Below, in pieces: positions 45,862 to 56,836 of a DNA stretch of 64,000 nucleotides. Both the position numbers and the translations under genes were made by a program. Source of the DNA: Rosellinia necatrix (taxonomy: Eukaryota > Ascomycota > Sordariomycetes > Xylariales > Xylariaceae). The stretch covers positions 2,046,001 to 2,110,000 of the forward strand of contig JAGYVD010000005.1 of the NCBI GenBank assembly GCA_021209875.1, written 5' to 3'. Each line of letters begins with the position of its first letter. Within the stretch, counting starts at the first letter, position 1. The notes under the pieces are model-generated. The model did not search any database. It had not been told where the DNA came from and was given only the letters and a program-made list of their open reading frames with translations.

Positions 45862-47229
45862 TCACTGAACGGACTTGATTGCCTCCGTCAATAAACGGAG
45901 ACCCAGTCGCATGTCGCTGTCGGCTATGGTTAAAGGTGGGACAAACCTGAGTGTGTTTGTGCCACATGTGATAATCAACAGCCCTCTTTCCCTAGCCGCC
46001 TTGACGATCGGAGACGGATCTTGTGCCAACTGGAGGCCCAGTATCAGGCCGCGACCCCGGATCTCGCCGACCAAATCTGGGAAGCCTTCACGAATTTCTT
46101 CTAGTCCCTCTTTGAGGACCCTCCCTTTACGGAGGACCTCTTCCTGCAGCGTGGGATCTGCTAGTCGCGTAAAGACATGATGCGCTATGCGACACGCCAG
46201 AGGGTTTCCTCCATAGGTTGTACCGTGATCGCCAACCTTGATTTTATCGCTAACCAGGCTATTAGTGATAACGGCACCGATGGGGAATCCGTTACCGAGG
46301 GCCTTTGCGCTGGTTATTATAGCTGGATGAGCCTCCTTCGGTAGGTGGCAATGGGCCCAGAGGGCACCCGTCCTGGACAAGCCACACTGTATCTCGTCGT
46401 AGGTCAAAACAGCTCCCACCTCACGACATCGTTCTGCTAGCGCAATGAGAAATTCATCGGTGGCCGCATTGACGCCTCCCTCGCCTTGGATGGGCTCCAC
46501 GATAACTCCACAGGTCTTCTCAGTCACCAAGTCGTTGATGCCCGCAACGTCGTTGTACATGCCATACTTGAAGCCCGGGACCATGGGCGAGAATGGCTCC
46601 TGGTATTTGGGATTAGGCGTTGCGGATAAACTCCCCATCGTTCGGCCGTGGAAGGAACCATGGAACGAAACCACCTCATATTTCGAACCGGTAGGGTCTA
46701 TGGTCTTGCCGACCTTGCGAGAGAATTTAATAGCGGCTTCATTGGCTTCAGAGCCCGAATTGCAAATGAACACGGATGAGGCATCGTGCATGGCGCCGGA
46801 TTGCGCCGTCCTTTCGACCAACAGCTCAGATAGGGCGCCGGTCCAAGGGTTGAAATAGAGGTTCGACGTATGCAGCAGCGTTGACGCCTGGTCCGCGATG
46901 AGTTTGGCAAGCGCGGGATCAGAATGACCAAGACCGGTAACAGCAATACCAGCAGTGAAGTCGAGGTACTTGCGATCTTCCATGTCCCACAAGAAAGACC
47001 CTTCTCCCTTCACAAACACGACCGGGGGGCGAGAGTATGTGGCCACCATGTGTTTCAGATGTCGGCTCGCGAGGGTTGAGGACGGGGAGTCTTCGGCCGG
47101 GTCAGGATTGATGAGGAAGGGGTCTTGGCTGGCCGACTGGCGAAACGGTGACGGGATGCCCGCGGTCCGTGTGCTTAGCAGCCTGATGCCACTGGTGAAG
47201 GCGGCTCGCCTGGATAGTCGAAACGCCAT
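45862..47229 (-). CDS. arg8: acetylornithine aminotransferase, mitochondrial
   Basis: A class III PLP aminotransferase for arginine synthesis in the mitochondrial matrix. It interconverts N-acetylglutamate semialdehyde plus glutamate with N-acetylornithine plus 2-oxoglutarate. The product is 455 residues in a single exon. The N-terminus is rich in Arg, Ser and Ala and lacks acidic residues (MAFRLSRRAAFTSGIRLLST), a good mitochondrial presequence. Motifs are LDFTAGIAVTGLGHSDP, CNSGSEANEAAIKF (156-169), the FHGSFHGRTMGSLSAT block, PIQGEGG, YDEIQCG with Asp278 for the pyridine nitrogen, and the Schiff-base lysine Lys309 in TSAKALGNGFPIGA. The length fits the family. Ornithine aminotransferase and GABA transaminase are relatives, but the presequence and these blocks favour Arg8. 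It lies about 1.9 kb upstream of GAD on the same strand. Confidence 0.93.
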   Translation of the reverse strand: MAFRLSRRAAFTSGIRLLSTRTAGIPSPFRQSASQDPFLINPDPAEDSPSSTLASRHLKHMVATYSRPPVVFVKGEGSFLWDMEDRKYLDFTAGIAVTGLGHSDPALAKLIADQASTLLHTSNLYFNPWTGALSELLVERTAQSGAMHDASSVFICNSGSEANEAAIKFSRKVGKTIDPTGSKYEVVSFHGSFHGRTMGSLSATPNPKYQEPFSPMVPGFKYGMYNDVAGINDLVTEKTCGVIVEPIQGEGGVNAATDEFLIALAERCREVGAVLTYDEIQCGLSRTGALWAHCHLPKEAHPAIITSAKALGNGFPIGAVITNSLVSDKIKVGDHGTTYGGNPLACRIAHHVFTRLADPTLQEEVLRKGRVLKEGLEEIREGFPDLVGEIRGRGLILGLQLAQDPSPIVKAARERGLLIITCGTNTLRFVPPLTIADSDMRLGLRLLTEAIKSVQ

Positions 47230-50212
47230 GGCTCGGCGCCCTCGATGGGATGGACGGACGGATGGGGTGATGGACGGGCGGATACACTGGGTGGGGATCG
47301 TGTCGCGAAAAAAAACTGCACTGTTGTTCAGCCGTCTACCTAGCCATCGCCTACTGCCTATTGCCTATTCCCTCTTGCCTGTGGTGATTGGGGCGTGGCC
47401 AGGAATGGCAGGGTGGGAGTGCGGGAGGGTAGGAAAATAGGAAGATAGGGTAAATGCTGCGACAGCGGCGGCAGCCACGGTAAGTTTGATGTTCCAAGGA
47501 AACGACTCCAGCGAACCTGGCGCTGGTGAGTCAACGGAGAGTGACACCCAGTCGCCAGGCGAGAGCGGACCTGGCCCTCCTAGTGGACCAGGCCACTATA
47601 TCAATACCAATGTGGAAGTGCTGGAATTGTTTGAATTACATACTGGCAGTCAGTCCACCTCTGTAAAGTTTAGGTATTTAGGCGATAATCTCGGCCCGCT
47701 GGCAGGCCGATCCTATAAATGGACCGAGTGTCGGCCGGAAAGGGCGTGGCTGCACCTACCGTCTTGCGATCAATGGTGGCCTACCTACCTATAGGTAGCC
47801 AGGTAAGGTAGTTATAGGCAGGAAGGAGGTTAGGTAGTAGGTAGGTAGGTAGGTAGTTAGTTAGGTAGTTACCTCAAGATATAGTTTAGGTGCTATTCCA
47901 TGCCTGCCTGCACCCGGTTTGTTATCGATAATTGACTTTTTTTTCGGTCCGATGTCGCTGTCCTACACCCAGCCCACTCAAGAGTCAAGAGTCAAAATGT
48001 TGATTGATGCTCAGTTGGCATCACCTACCTGTACCTAACCCTACCTGTTAACCTGCCTGCCTACCTACCTACCTCCCTACCTAACCTAGTGCTTAATCCG
48101 GGTACCCAGGTAGGTAGTAACGGTATGGCTTCGCGCAGCTTCTCGGGGTCTAACAAAAGCCTGCCCTCAGGTAGCATCAACGCCATTCTCCTCCGAGCCT
48201 AGGAGGATGGACCTTGCTGTCGCATTTTGGCAATGCCTCAGGCGACATGATGATGCACGCTTGGACGCGAGCCGTCTTGTTCACCGACAACTAATAATAC
48301 CATGGCTCCATGCTGAGACATGATCGCTTCAAAGGCGAAAATGGCTGGCAGGAAGCCAGCACTCTTTATCGCCCAGATCCGGCCCCCGCCATAAGCTCAC
48401 CAGAGCTCATCAGACCGGGCGGGATTGTCATAGTTGCACAACTCGATTTCTGAATCACTGGCTGTGCCGAAGCTCCATCTAGGGGCCCGTCTATCCACAC
48501 CAGCTATCATCGTCTCCTGAGGGTTGTGGTACAAACCAGTCCAAGGCGTGAGCGGCTCTCCCGGCTCTCTCCGACTCCTTGCGACCCATCGTGGCTGGGC
48601 AAAGGCATGAAATGAGCTCGCGGATGTGACGAGGCGGCCAAATCATGGGATCTCGCTTGCTTATGTATGGCCAATTGAAATGGGCATGGCCAGGCCGCCG
48701 CACCATGCAGACGAAGTGATATAGAGCATAGCCCATCTGGCCTTGCCTTAGGACAGTTGCTCTCTCATCTCCATCATGCGATTTGGAATTCCTTTTGGAG
48801 CAGGACAAAAAAGCAACGGCCTCTGCACTTGTTCTGTACTTGGATACATTTCTGGAACTTGGTTATCTTATCTATTTCTTGGTCGCTTACGGCGGTTGCA
48901 TGTTTACCAATCTATTGATCATTGGCAAACTCCATATTCAACAGATGTGTATGTTGCTTTTCCCACCCGCTGTGTTCCGGTATATTTGTAGGTACTTAAG
49001 TATTGACATGTGCCTAATGCAGCTTTCTCTCCCCCCTTTCTTTCTTTCTTTCCTTTTCGTTTCCTTTTTTTTTTCTTTTTTTTTTTTGGAGCCTTCACAT
49101 CTTCAATTTAATCCCCTTGTAACCCAATTCTTTTAGCAGGAGGCTAACGTAAGTAGCGTGCGATGACTTCGGTATGCACTTGTGCTGAATGCAAGATGGT
49201 ATTAGCGCAGTCACAGTGTACCACAGTAAACAAAGGTACCTTGAAGTATGTACCTACGTAACTGCCAGATCACTCGTTCAATCGACCTGCACTAACTACT
49301 GCCTACCTAGGAACTTAGTTACTACCTTAGGTACCTAGAGGTAGGTAGGTACCAAGTTATGTACCTGTAACTATCTACAACATACCTAGGTAGGTATGTA
49401 GCTACAAATAGCTTATTCGAGTCCTTGGGGCTATTGCCGTGGGGTTGGGGGAGACCCTTCGGCGGGGTAGCCGGTATGAATCCTAACTGGACAGCCCTCT
49501 CTCAGCGCTCGGCGTTAAAGCTAGTACAGCAAGCACAGTAGAGAGGCACCTGTGGATCACTTTCACATGTCAGTAAGCCAGCAGCCCGCAGCCTGCCCTC
49601 ATTGCTGACAACGCAAACGTCACAAGCTTGCATGCTCGGCCCCCCGGAACCTGTCAGCCAACACAAGCAGTATGAAGAACACCACACTAGGTCTACCTAC
49701 TATAATCCAGTCGGTCTGGCTTCGACAATTTGGTCCCCCAAACATATCAATAACCTTGTCCCTAATACACTGACCTATCAGCTCGATACGCTTGTCAAAT
49801 TAATATTAATATGTTAAATTTAACGGCTTTGTGCTTCCACGAGATGCTGCTCTAACTATCTCTCCAGGTAGTCCCTCTTGTCTTTGTATTCTTTGGCTTC
49901 CATCGCCGCGACCTGTTAGCTCGTGTGATCTTCCGCCTGACTCGACAACCTCCAGCATCAACCCGGATACGTTATCGCCACGGGGACGCCATGCCTTGAC
50001 CCATTCTCCAGATATTTACAATTAGTTTTGCATCCTCATCAATTGTGCTGCTGCCATACCTTACGTCCCGCAACGTTGCGCATCTGATTGATGTTTGAGT
50101 ACCCCTGCCATTGTTTACCTCCTCTCTCGAACCCTCTGGTACATCCAAAGACTGGCATGTCGAATGTATATCCGCGCACTATCTTGAGCACCCGCACTTT
50201 CTCGTGTACGAA
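47230..50212. other. divergent intergenic region with TAGG-rich repeats, nothing recognised
   Basis: About 3 kb between ARG8 (minus) and the alpha/beta hydrolase (plus), so both promoters should be here. TAGG/CCTA words are dense at 47790-48120 and 49240-49400, and a T/C-rich run lies at 49030-49090. A 117-codon frame at 48783-49136 is hydrophobic but ends in the T-rich run and is not supported. Confidence 0.5.
47830..48120. repeat. TAGG/CCTA tetranucleotide-rich segment
   Basis: Repeats of TAGG on the plus strand (47830-47870) are followed about 170 bp later by CCTA repeats (48040-48110), which are the reverse complement. The two arms could form an imperfect inverted repeat. Confidence 0.75.
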
Positions 50213-52424
50213 ATGATAGACCATGTCCTTGGTAGGCCCTCTGCCAAATCCCGCCGGCTCCAGGTTCTGGGTGTCTTGACCTTTTGGTCAGTTTACCTCT
50301 ACAGGTATGTCCAAACACTAGTCAGACGTGATCCAAAGCTAATCATGACATAGAGGTAACCGCCATGGGCCGCCGTTCGTACGGTTATTGTCGAAACTGT
50401 CTTCGAAAAGATTGACAGGATGGCAAATTGTCATATTCTCCATGATGTACCTCTATGCAACCCGGAATTTCAGTACCCTTGTAGGATTGGCGAGCCCAGA
50501 ACCGATGGCCAACCTGTACGACGCCGCATTCTTTCGCGCAACCTGGGTGCTCACCGCCCTGGACGCCGGCTTCTGGACGGCTATGAAAATTAGGAAAAAA
50601 TGGTTGAGGGATATTGCTAGCATGGCCTTCTCCCTCTTCTACCTAGTGGCTGCCGAGCGGGCCGACGAAAAGGTTCGTAAAGTTCGTGGTGCGTTGACCG
50701 TGGATCATCTCCGCGTAAGTTGGAATAAAGGAACATCGCCATACCTTAGCGCCCTCACCAATATAATGCGCCCCCGTTTCACGCGTTGGCCACCCCGAGC
50801 TATTCGCATACCACGTCCCAATACCAGCGACTACAAAGAACCAGTCTCCGGCTGGCTATATTATGATGGGCCCATTTCTGATCTGGAGCATATCAATAAA
50901 GTTGTTCTTGATATCCCAGGAGGCGGGTTTGTTGCCATGGATCCAAGATGCCATGATGATAAGCTCCTCGCTTGGGCAGGCAAGACCGGGCTGCCCGTGC
51001 TCAGTCTTGACTACCAAAAAGCACCAGAGTACCCGTATCCATACGCGCTCAATGAGTGCTTTGATGTGTATGCGACTATCATCAAGAGCAAAGGCCGTTG
51101 TATAGGGATGTCGGGACGAGAGACCCCAAAGATCGTGGTGACAGGGGATAGTGCGGGGGGTAATCTGGCGACGGCAATGACTTTAATGATCATAGAAACC
51201 GCTACAAACAAACGCCGGTCAGGCCTGGCTCAAGAAGAATTACCTATACCATCCGGCCTGGTACTCCTCTACCCCGCGCTAGACATGAACATTGGCAACT
51301 GGATGTCTGATGAACAGATGTCCTTGATCAAGGATCGGAGGACACGTGCCACAAATAAGAATTATCTGAAGCGCAAGAATATGCAATACAATGACCTAGT
51401 TGGCACACCTCATCAATCCGACGACGAAGACGAATATCCATTCTCTCACACACCTGCCATAACGGCCCCGGACAAGGTCCTGAACAGCCAGGTCCTTCAA
51501 AGTCCCCATCCTGAGTATTCACACGCCAGCCCGCAAACATGGCCCAAGTCTCAATCACCAGCCTCGGCGGCTCCGCGGGAGAGCCAGTCCCTATCCCATC
51601 ACCCCGAGCCTATGCGCACGCGTTTAGCTATGGCATCGATGATCTCGTATTTTAACGACCGTATTATTACGCCAGAGATGATGCGCGCCATGATTATTCT
51701 ATACATTGGTCCGCACAATCGGCCCGACTTTTCGCAGGACTATCTCCTGGCCCCGATCCTAGCACCCGATGCTCTTCTAGAGAGATTCCCTAAGACATAT
51801 TTGTTAACGGGAGAACGCGACCCCTTAGTCGATGATACTGTTATATTCGCTGGTCGTTTACGCCGCGTCAAACATGCTTGCCACGCACGTCGTGAGGCGC
51901 AGGGTGTAGAAGGCCCGGAAGATGTAACAGACTTCGATGATAAGGATGTCACTGAGGTTGTGCTAATTCCCGGCATTAGCCATGGCTTCATGCAATTTCC
52001 TTCGTTATACCCCCCTGCATGGAAACTTATCGACCGGTGCGCACAATGGGCAGAAGACCTCCTAAACACGGCAGAATCTCGCGAACGGCGTGAGCAAAGG
52101 CGGTCTAGATTCCGGCACCCCATCCACACCGAGTCGAGCGGCGATGAGGATCGTCCCCTAGAGATCAATATGACTCGGCTCAGGGGAAGAACTGGGAGTG
52201 GCATTGGTAAGCCAAAGACCGAAGACTTCGCGGATAGGTCTGGTGATGAACACAACGGTGTCGAAACAAATGGCATCCCAGGTAGGAAGAAAAGGGTGAA
52301 CGGAAGAGGTAGGGGCGGCCGAGGGTCAAGGAGTATCGTCAAACTCGACAGCTCAGATGATCTACTTAGTCGACGTATGCAGGGTTTAGCCGGTCCATTG
52401 ACAGGTCTACCGAATGAGGATTAG
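50213..52424 (+). CDS. membrane-anchored alpha/beta hydrolase (hormone-sensitive-lipase-like esterase)
   Basis: An esterase/lipase of the alpha/beta-hydrolase-3 type, 720 residues from exons 50213-50304 and 50354-52424. The 49-bp intron has donor GTATGT, branch word GCTAATC and acceptor CATAG. The spliced N-terminus (MIDHVLGRPSAKSRR, VLTFWSVYLYRG) contains one hydrophobic stretch, and a second follows near residues 55-65, which suggests membrane attachment. The oxyanion motif is PGGGF (219-223, the HGGG variant without His). The catalytic residues are Ser297 in GDSAGGN, Asp520 in TGERDPLVDD and His574 in GISHGF. About 70 low-complexity residues with acidic and Ser/Pro-rich parts (380-450) are inserted between Ser and Asp. 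The tail is basic and Gly/Arg-rich (RGRGGRGSR). The substrate is unknown; relatives act on acyl or acetyl esters. Confidence 0.9.
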
Positions 52425-53840
52425 CCTCGGCTTGCCAACGGTTATTTGTTGTATATTAGTCAGGTCTGAGGAATATCTAGCGGTAGATGAGGCCCTGAAG
52501 AGTCTGAATTGATAACTATATGTCTATATGAGGGGGCCATACTACCCGGGCGATCGATGCTGGCCAATCAAGGCAATAACGCCCCTTAGTGAATGCCTTG
52601 TACACCCAACATAGACTGGCCCCATGGCAACCACCAAAACAATGTACATGGTTTTGCTCAAGACGCGTTAGATATGCTACCCGTCACGTGTTCCCTAAGA
52701 CGTTCTATCGATGTTGAGCATCCAGATATTTGCCCCGTGAATCTCGAACGATGATATACATCACCCCTTCACCAACTAAATTGGTCCGAGGTCAACTCCA
52801 TACGAATAGATGCCCAAATTGTCTACCTTTAGATAAATTTCTGATAGAGCTGAAGTCCAAGATACAACCTAGGTTTAGAGTAGCCTGTGTCGGCTCAAAG
52901 TCGGTACTGATAAACAAGTAAACAAGTAAACAAACCTCACTAGACACTTCGACCCCCAGCCACATACTGATCCTAAAACGCACAGCTGTCCTATAGCTAC
53001 CTACCCTGGGAGGCCGTACCGATGTACCTTTGAGGTTCTTTCCTTATTGAGACCGCACTAACACTCATGCTATTGCCCAAAGAATCCCCAGTTAGACAGT
53101 GGTGCCGATACTATCTTGCCTGGTACCTGTATAAATCCTGCACCAAGGTACTACCTTTCATCATCTTTCACATATCATCCGCTAAACCTATACTCGCGCC
53201 CAGCTGTACCAAGTGCCTAGGCTTAAGAGACGTGAGTTCTATGCCACCCAGGTGTTCTACACTACCAGGCTATCTATGCACTTGCCTACGAGTTACTACC
53301 AACCCCCCCCTGCCCCCTGCCCCTCCTGCCTCCCTTCTTCCCCCCTCCCCCCTTCCCCCAGATCTGTTTCCAGGCCTTCTGAAGTTACCCGGCTGCACGT
53401 GACTTCTATGAACTTCATGAACTTCTGCTAATAGCAGGGCAGTTAGGGCTACCAATCTCCCACATCCTCCTTTACATCCGCATATGAGTATTACCAACCT
53501 CGTCGGCACCACAAACCATTGAGGCCTTGGAATACCGGTCTTTGTTTACGCAACTTTGTTTACCTTTCTTCTGAATCACTGCCGCGGCCGTTCTCTGTTC
53601 CCACAGACGACCAGCAAAAGTATCCAGAGATCCGTCTATAGGTACCTGCCTCCAAACGCATCTGGATTTTCCCTTTCCTCGACCTTGTTGTCCTCAAGTT
53701 TTCCACAGCTTTGTTCCATCCTCCCCCCCCGCCTCCCTCCCCCCCCGGCAAGCCTAACTAACTCTCTTCCTATCGGCCTAGCGGCTGTTCCCCCTCGAGA
53801 TACAAACGCGCCTGCCGATACATTGTACAGCCTTGCCATC
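52425..53840. other. intergenic, pyrimidine-rich before the next gene
   Basis: About 1.4 kb between two plus-strand genes. C-rich and CT-rich runs at 53305-53360 and 53680-53750 look like promoter or leader sequence of the gene starting at 53841. A longer open frame from 53556 runs into that gene in frame, but its added residues are Pro/Ser/Leu-rich; I take them as untranslated leader. Confidence 0.5.
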
Positions 53841-55963
53841 ATGGCTAACTTGGCAAACTTGATTAATCCGACCGACTCAGCCGACTCGATCAACGAGGTT
53901 GTTGCGACCAACGAGGTTGTTGCGACCAACTTGACTGATTCAACCAACTTGACTGATCCAACCAACTCGGTCAAAAAGACCAATTCAAACCGCCCGGGAA
54001 GAAAGCCAGCGCTTTCAACAACGTATAGCGCTGGCGTCAAGATGACCGATCGTGAATTGGACATCATATTCAAAGCCCTTTTCTGCATTCAAGGCCTTGA
54101 CGGAGACAACATGCCGAATGTGAGTTACTTCGTCTATGTCCTCCCACTTCATACACCTCTACATACCTTGACTTCACTGTCGTCACTTGGCTCCTTCACT
54201 ATACTACTGGCCCTGTGCATATAAATATGGGCATATTCAATTGCTGTTACTAGTTTACGTTATATCGTCTACTGCACCCACTCCGTTCATACCTGTTAGT
54301 CTATCGATTGTCCTTGAATGTCTCTGGTTATCTCGGCCAAGGTGTGCCTCTTGTTCTTGTACCTACATACATACCGCCTGGGCATCTTTCTCACTTCGTT
54401 GCATCGTCTTAATTGACAGGATGTATTTGCTTTCCCCTGGTTGTGTTTGCATTCCACAGCCCTTCAATCTTCCTTCTCAGGCTCTCCCCCCAACAGTCAC
54501 ATTGTGGCTCGCTTAATACCCGTAAATCCTACACCACTACATCATCTAATCAAAGACACACCTTCTATCAACAGGTCAATCACATCAATCTTGCCCGCCT
54601 TGTCGGTTACCAAAACCACAAAAGTCTTTCCAAAACCTGGACCGGGATCGTGGAGAAATTGTCAAAGAACTCTGAACGCATTACCGCCAAGAAGGACAAA
54701 TTGGAAAACAGAATTAACAACGATACGGACACCAACCAAGATGAGGAAGAGCCCGCAGACCAGCAACTCGGCAATGCCTACGATGGCAGGCGCAAGCGCA
54801 AGATTTCGGGGACCGACAACCATACCATCGCATACAATGGCCCACGTCACGCGGCGGCCCCTCCGGCCCCCGAGGAAGACGACGATTTTTATCCTGAGGT
54901 CCGCCGCCCCAGGGTTAAGAAGGCTCGTACGGGCGGTTTGTTAGTCAAGGATGGTTCCAAGGATGGTTCCAAGGATGCTTCCAAGGATCCTTCTAACGAA
55001 GAGATCAAGGAGAATGGCCAGAGCAAGGGATCCTGCGAGACACAGATCAAGAACTTTAGAGGATCTGAGGGTGATAAAGAGGATTCTATCGCAGAGCCTG
55101 GCCATAGCTACCTTCGTTCACCAATAGTCTTTAACAATGCCACACCAACCAACGGAGCTGGAATGCACCCCGGCGAAGCCTAGGAGGCCGCCAGTGGCGT
55201 TCAGAATCCTGCCCACGGCAACAAATACCGTACGCATGGCACCCAGAAGTCTGCTGGTGGAATGCAAGACCCTTTTGCAAATAACGGGGAGTATTCGTAC
55301 ACCTCCCGGCAGCACTCCTACGATACTCAAGGCCTCAGCCTCGGTGCCATGGAGGATCTGCACGGCTCCCAGCAGTACCTCCGCAGTATCCAAGGTCTCA
55401 ATTGCGGCAATAGTAGACCCGTGTATGGCAGCCAAGCATACCCTGGCTACAACCAGCAATACACCAACGATGTAGGAGCGAGTGATCAAGCTTACCCAGG
55501 TCCTAATCAGCGATACACCGATGACGATGCGGAGGCGGGTGCCTGGGCATCCACCGGCTACGCTCAACAGCACACCAACAACTCAAGGGCCGGTGCTCAG
55601 AACTACCGTTACCTCACCCAGTCCGGCCCTCAGTCCGGCCCTCAGTCCGGCTCTGTACCCGCCCTTCCGCCCAACCAGTTGACGCAGACAGCCTACAACG
55701 ATGACCTTATCCCCATCGACCCCGCAATCAGCGGTATGTACGACGACACCACATTCGACATATTTGGTGACGACACTGCCCTGCCCCCTACGCCTCCCGC
55801 CTATAGATTTGGCATGTGCACCGATAATAGCAAGAACGACAATAATGACAATAACGGTAACAATGATAATGACAACAATGATGGTAACGACAATGATGAT
55901 AACGACAATGGCAATAACGACGACAATGACGATGGTGACCAGTCCACTGTTCGCCGCAAGTAG
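53841..55963 (+). CDS. orphan protein with small helical N-terminal domain and Asn/Asp-rich tail; in-frame TAG
   Basis: Exon 1 is 53841-54119 and exon 2 starts at 54575 (donor GTGAGT, acceptor CAACAG; 455-bp intron). The junction gives MTDRELDIIFKALFCIQGL, then INLARLVGYQNHKSLSKTW. This resembles the short helical domain of many uncharacterised fungal proteins, where a helix-turn-helix or SANT-like fold is plausible; I cannot prove DNA binding. Basic clusters (RRKRK, RVKKAR) suggest a nuclear site. The frame meets a TAG at 55181-55183 (295 residues). It then continues open in the same frame to 55963 with Tyr/Gln-rich degenerate repeats (QAYPGYNQQYTND, QAYPGPNQRYTDD) and an Asn/Asp-rich end, clearly one protein. 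A 57-bp in-frame intron at 55127-55183 with a weak GTCTTT donor would remove the stop; otherwise this is a nonsense allele or read-through. Confidence 0.68.
55840..55930. repeat. AAC/GAC/GAT trinucleotide-type repeat encoding Asn/Asp
   Basis: About 30 codons, nearly all AAY or GAY, at the C-terminal end of the preceding gene. The repeat is in frame and likely variable in length between strains. Confidence 0.85.
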
Positions 55964-56836
55964 ACCTCCGCCTGGACACACATTGTTCTCTCGGTCCCTG
56001 TTTTTTCCCAAGCACTATTGTACACCAGTCGTCTGTGTACTAAAAGTCAACAGTCGCAATGGAATAGCATATGGGACACAGAACAGATGGATGGAGAAAC
56101 GGACGGAAACCGAGGGCCCCACGAAGGCATGGAAAAGAGGATAGTATTCGCATTGGAAATGCGACACTGTTGATTATTCTTCAGGAATAATGGCATATAC
56201 CCGAGCTCACCTTGCTATGTAAAATCATGAAAATCAAGAAGAAAAGAAGGAACAGAAGGATGTATGCCGAAAGGGCACCACGGCAAAGTGGCGGTAGATT
56301 GACACCCATACAACAGGGTCCGGAGCTCAGACTCCCTTTCCGTACGTACACGGATTAATACAGAACCACAAAAGCTACCCTCGTCTTCTTAAAACGTGAT
56401 ATGGTAACCTAGCATAAGAATCAATGGTAATTTCCATCTCATTCATCCGGGCTAAAAGGAATCACTTTTCTGAAGCCCCCCTCCCCATCCCCCCTTGATA
56501 ATTCTCGTGCGCGAGCTGCATGTATCTAAAGAGAGGTTACAAAAAAGCGAAGGAAGATGTCGTGTAAAAAAAAAAATTCCGACAATAAAAGCAACGCTAC
56601 ATGCATATGGGGTATACAAAAAGATTCTCCCTGGGGGGTTTTTTTTATTACAAATGTTCCCTCCCAAACTAAAGGAAGAAAAAAAAAAAATAGAAAAAAT
56701 AAGAAAAAATAAATATGCAACCACCGACCATCCCTTCGTCTAAACCTAGCAGCCCTCTCCTCCCCCTTCCCCCGCCCCCTTTCCCTATTTCTAGCCTGAT
56801 AAAAACCGTGGTCCCCTTGCTTCCCACAAAAGCGCG
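55964..56836. other. convergent intergenic region, nothing recognised
   Basis: About 870 bp between the ends of convergent genes. It contains A-runs near 56566-56575 and 56680-56715 and a G/T run near 56635-56647, compatible with 3' untranslated and termination signals on both strands. No gene is seen. Confidence 0.5.

Noticed and set aside
53556..53840. N-terminal extension of the 53841 gene
   Set aside because: The added residues come from pyrimidine-rich leader-like DNA and begin without a supported ATG context; the start at 53841 has a better position and composition.
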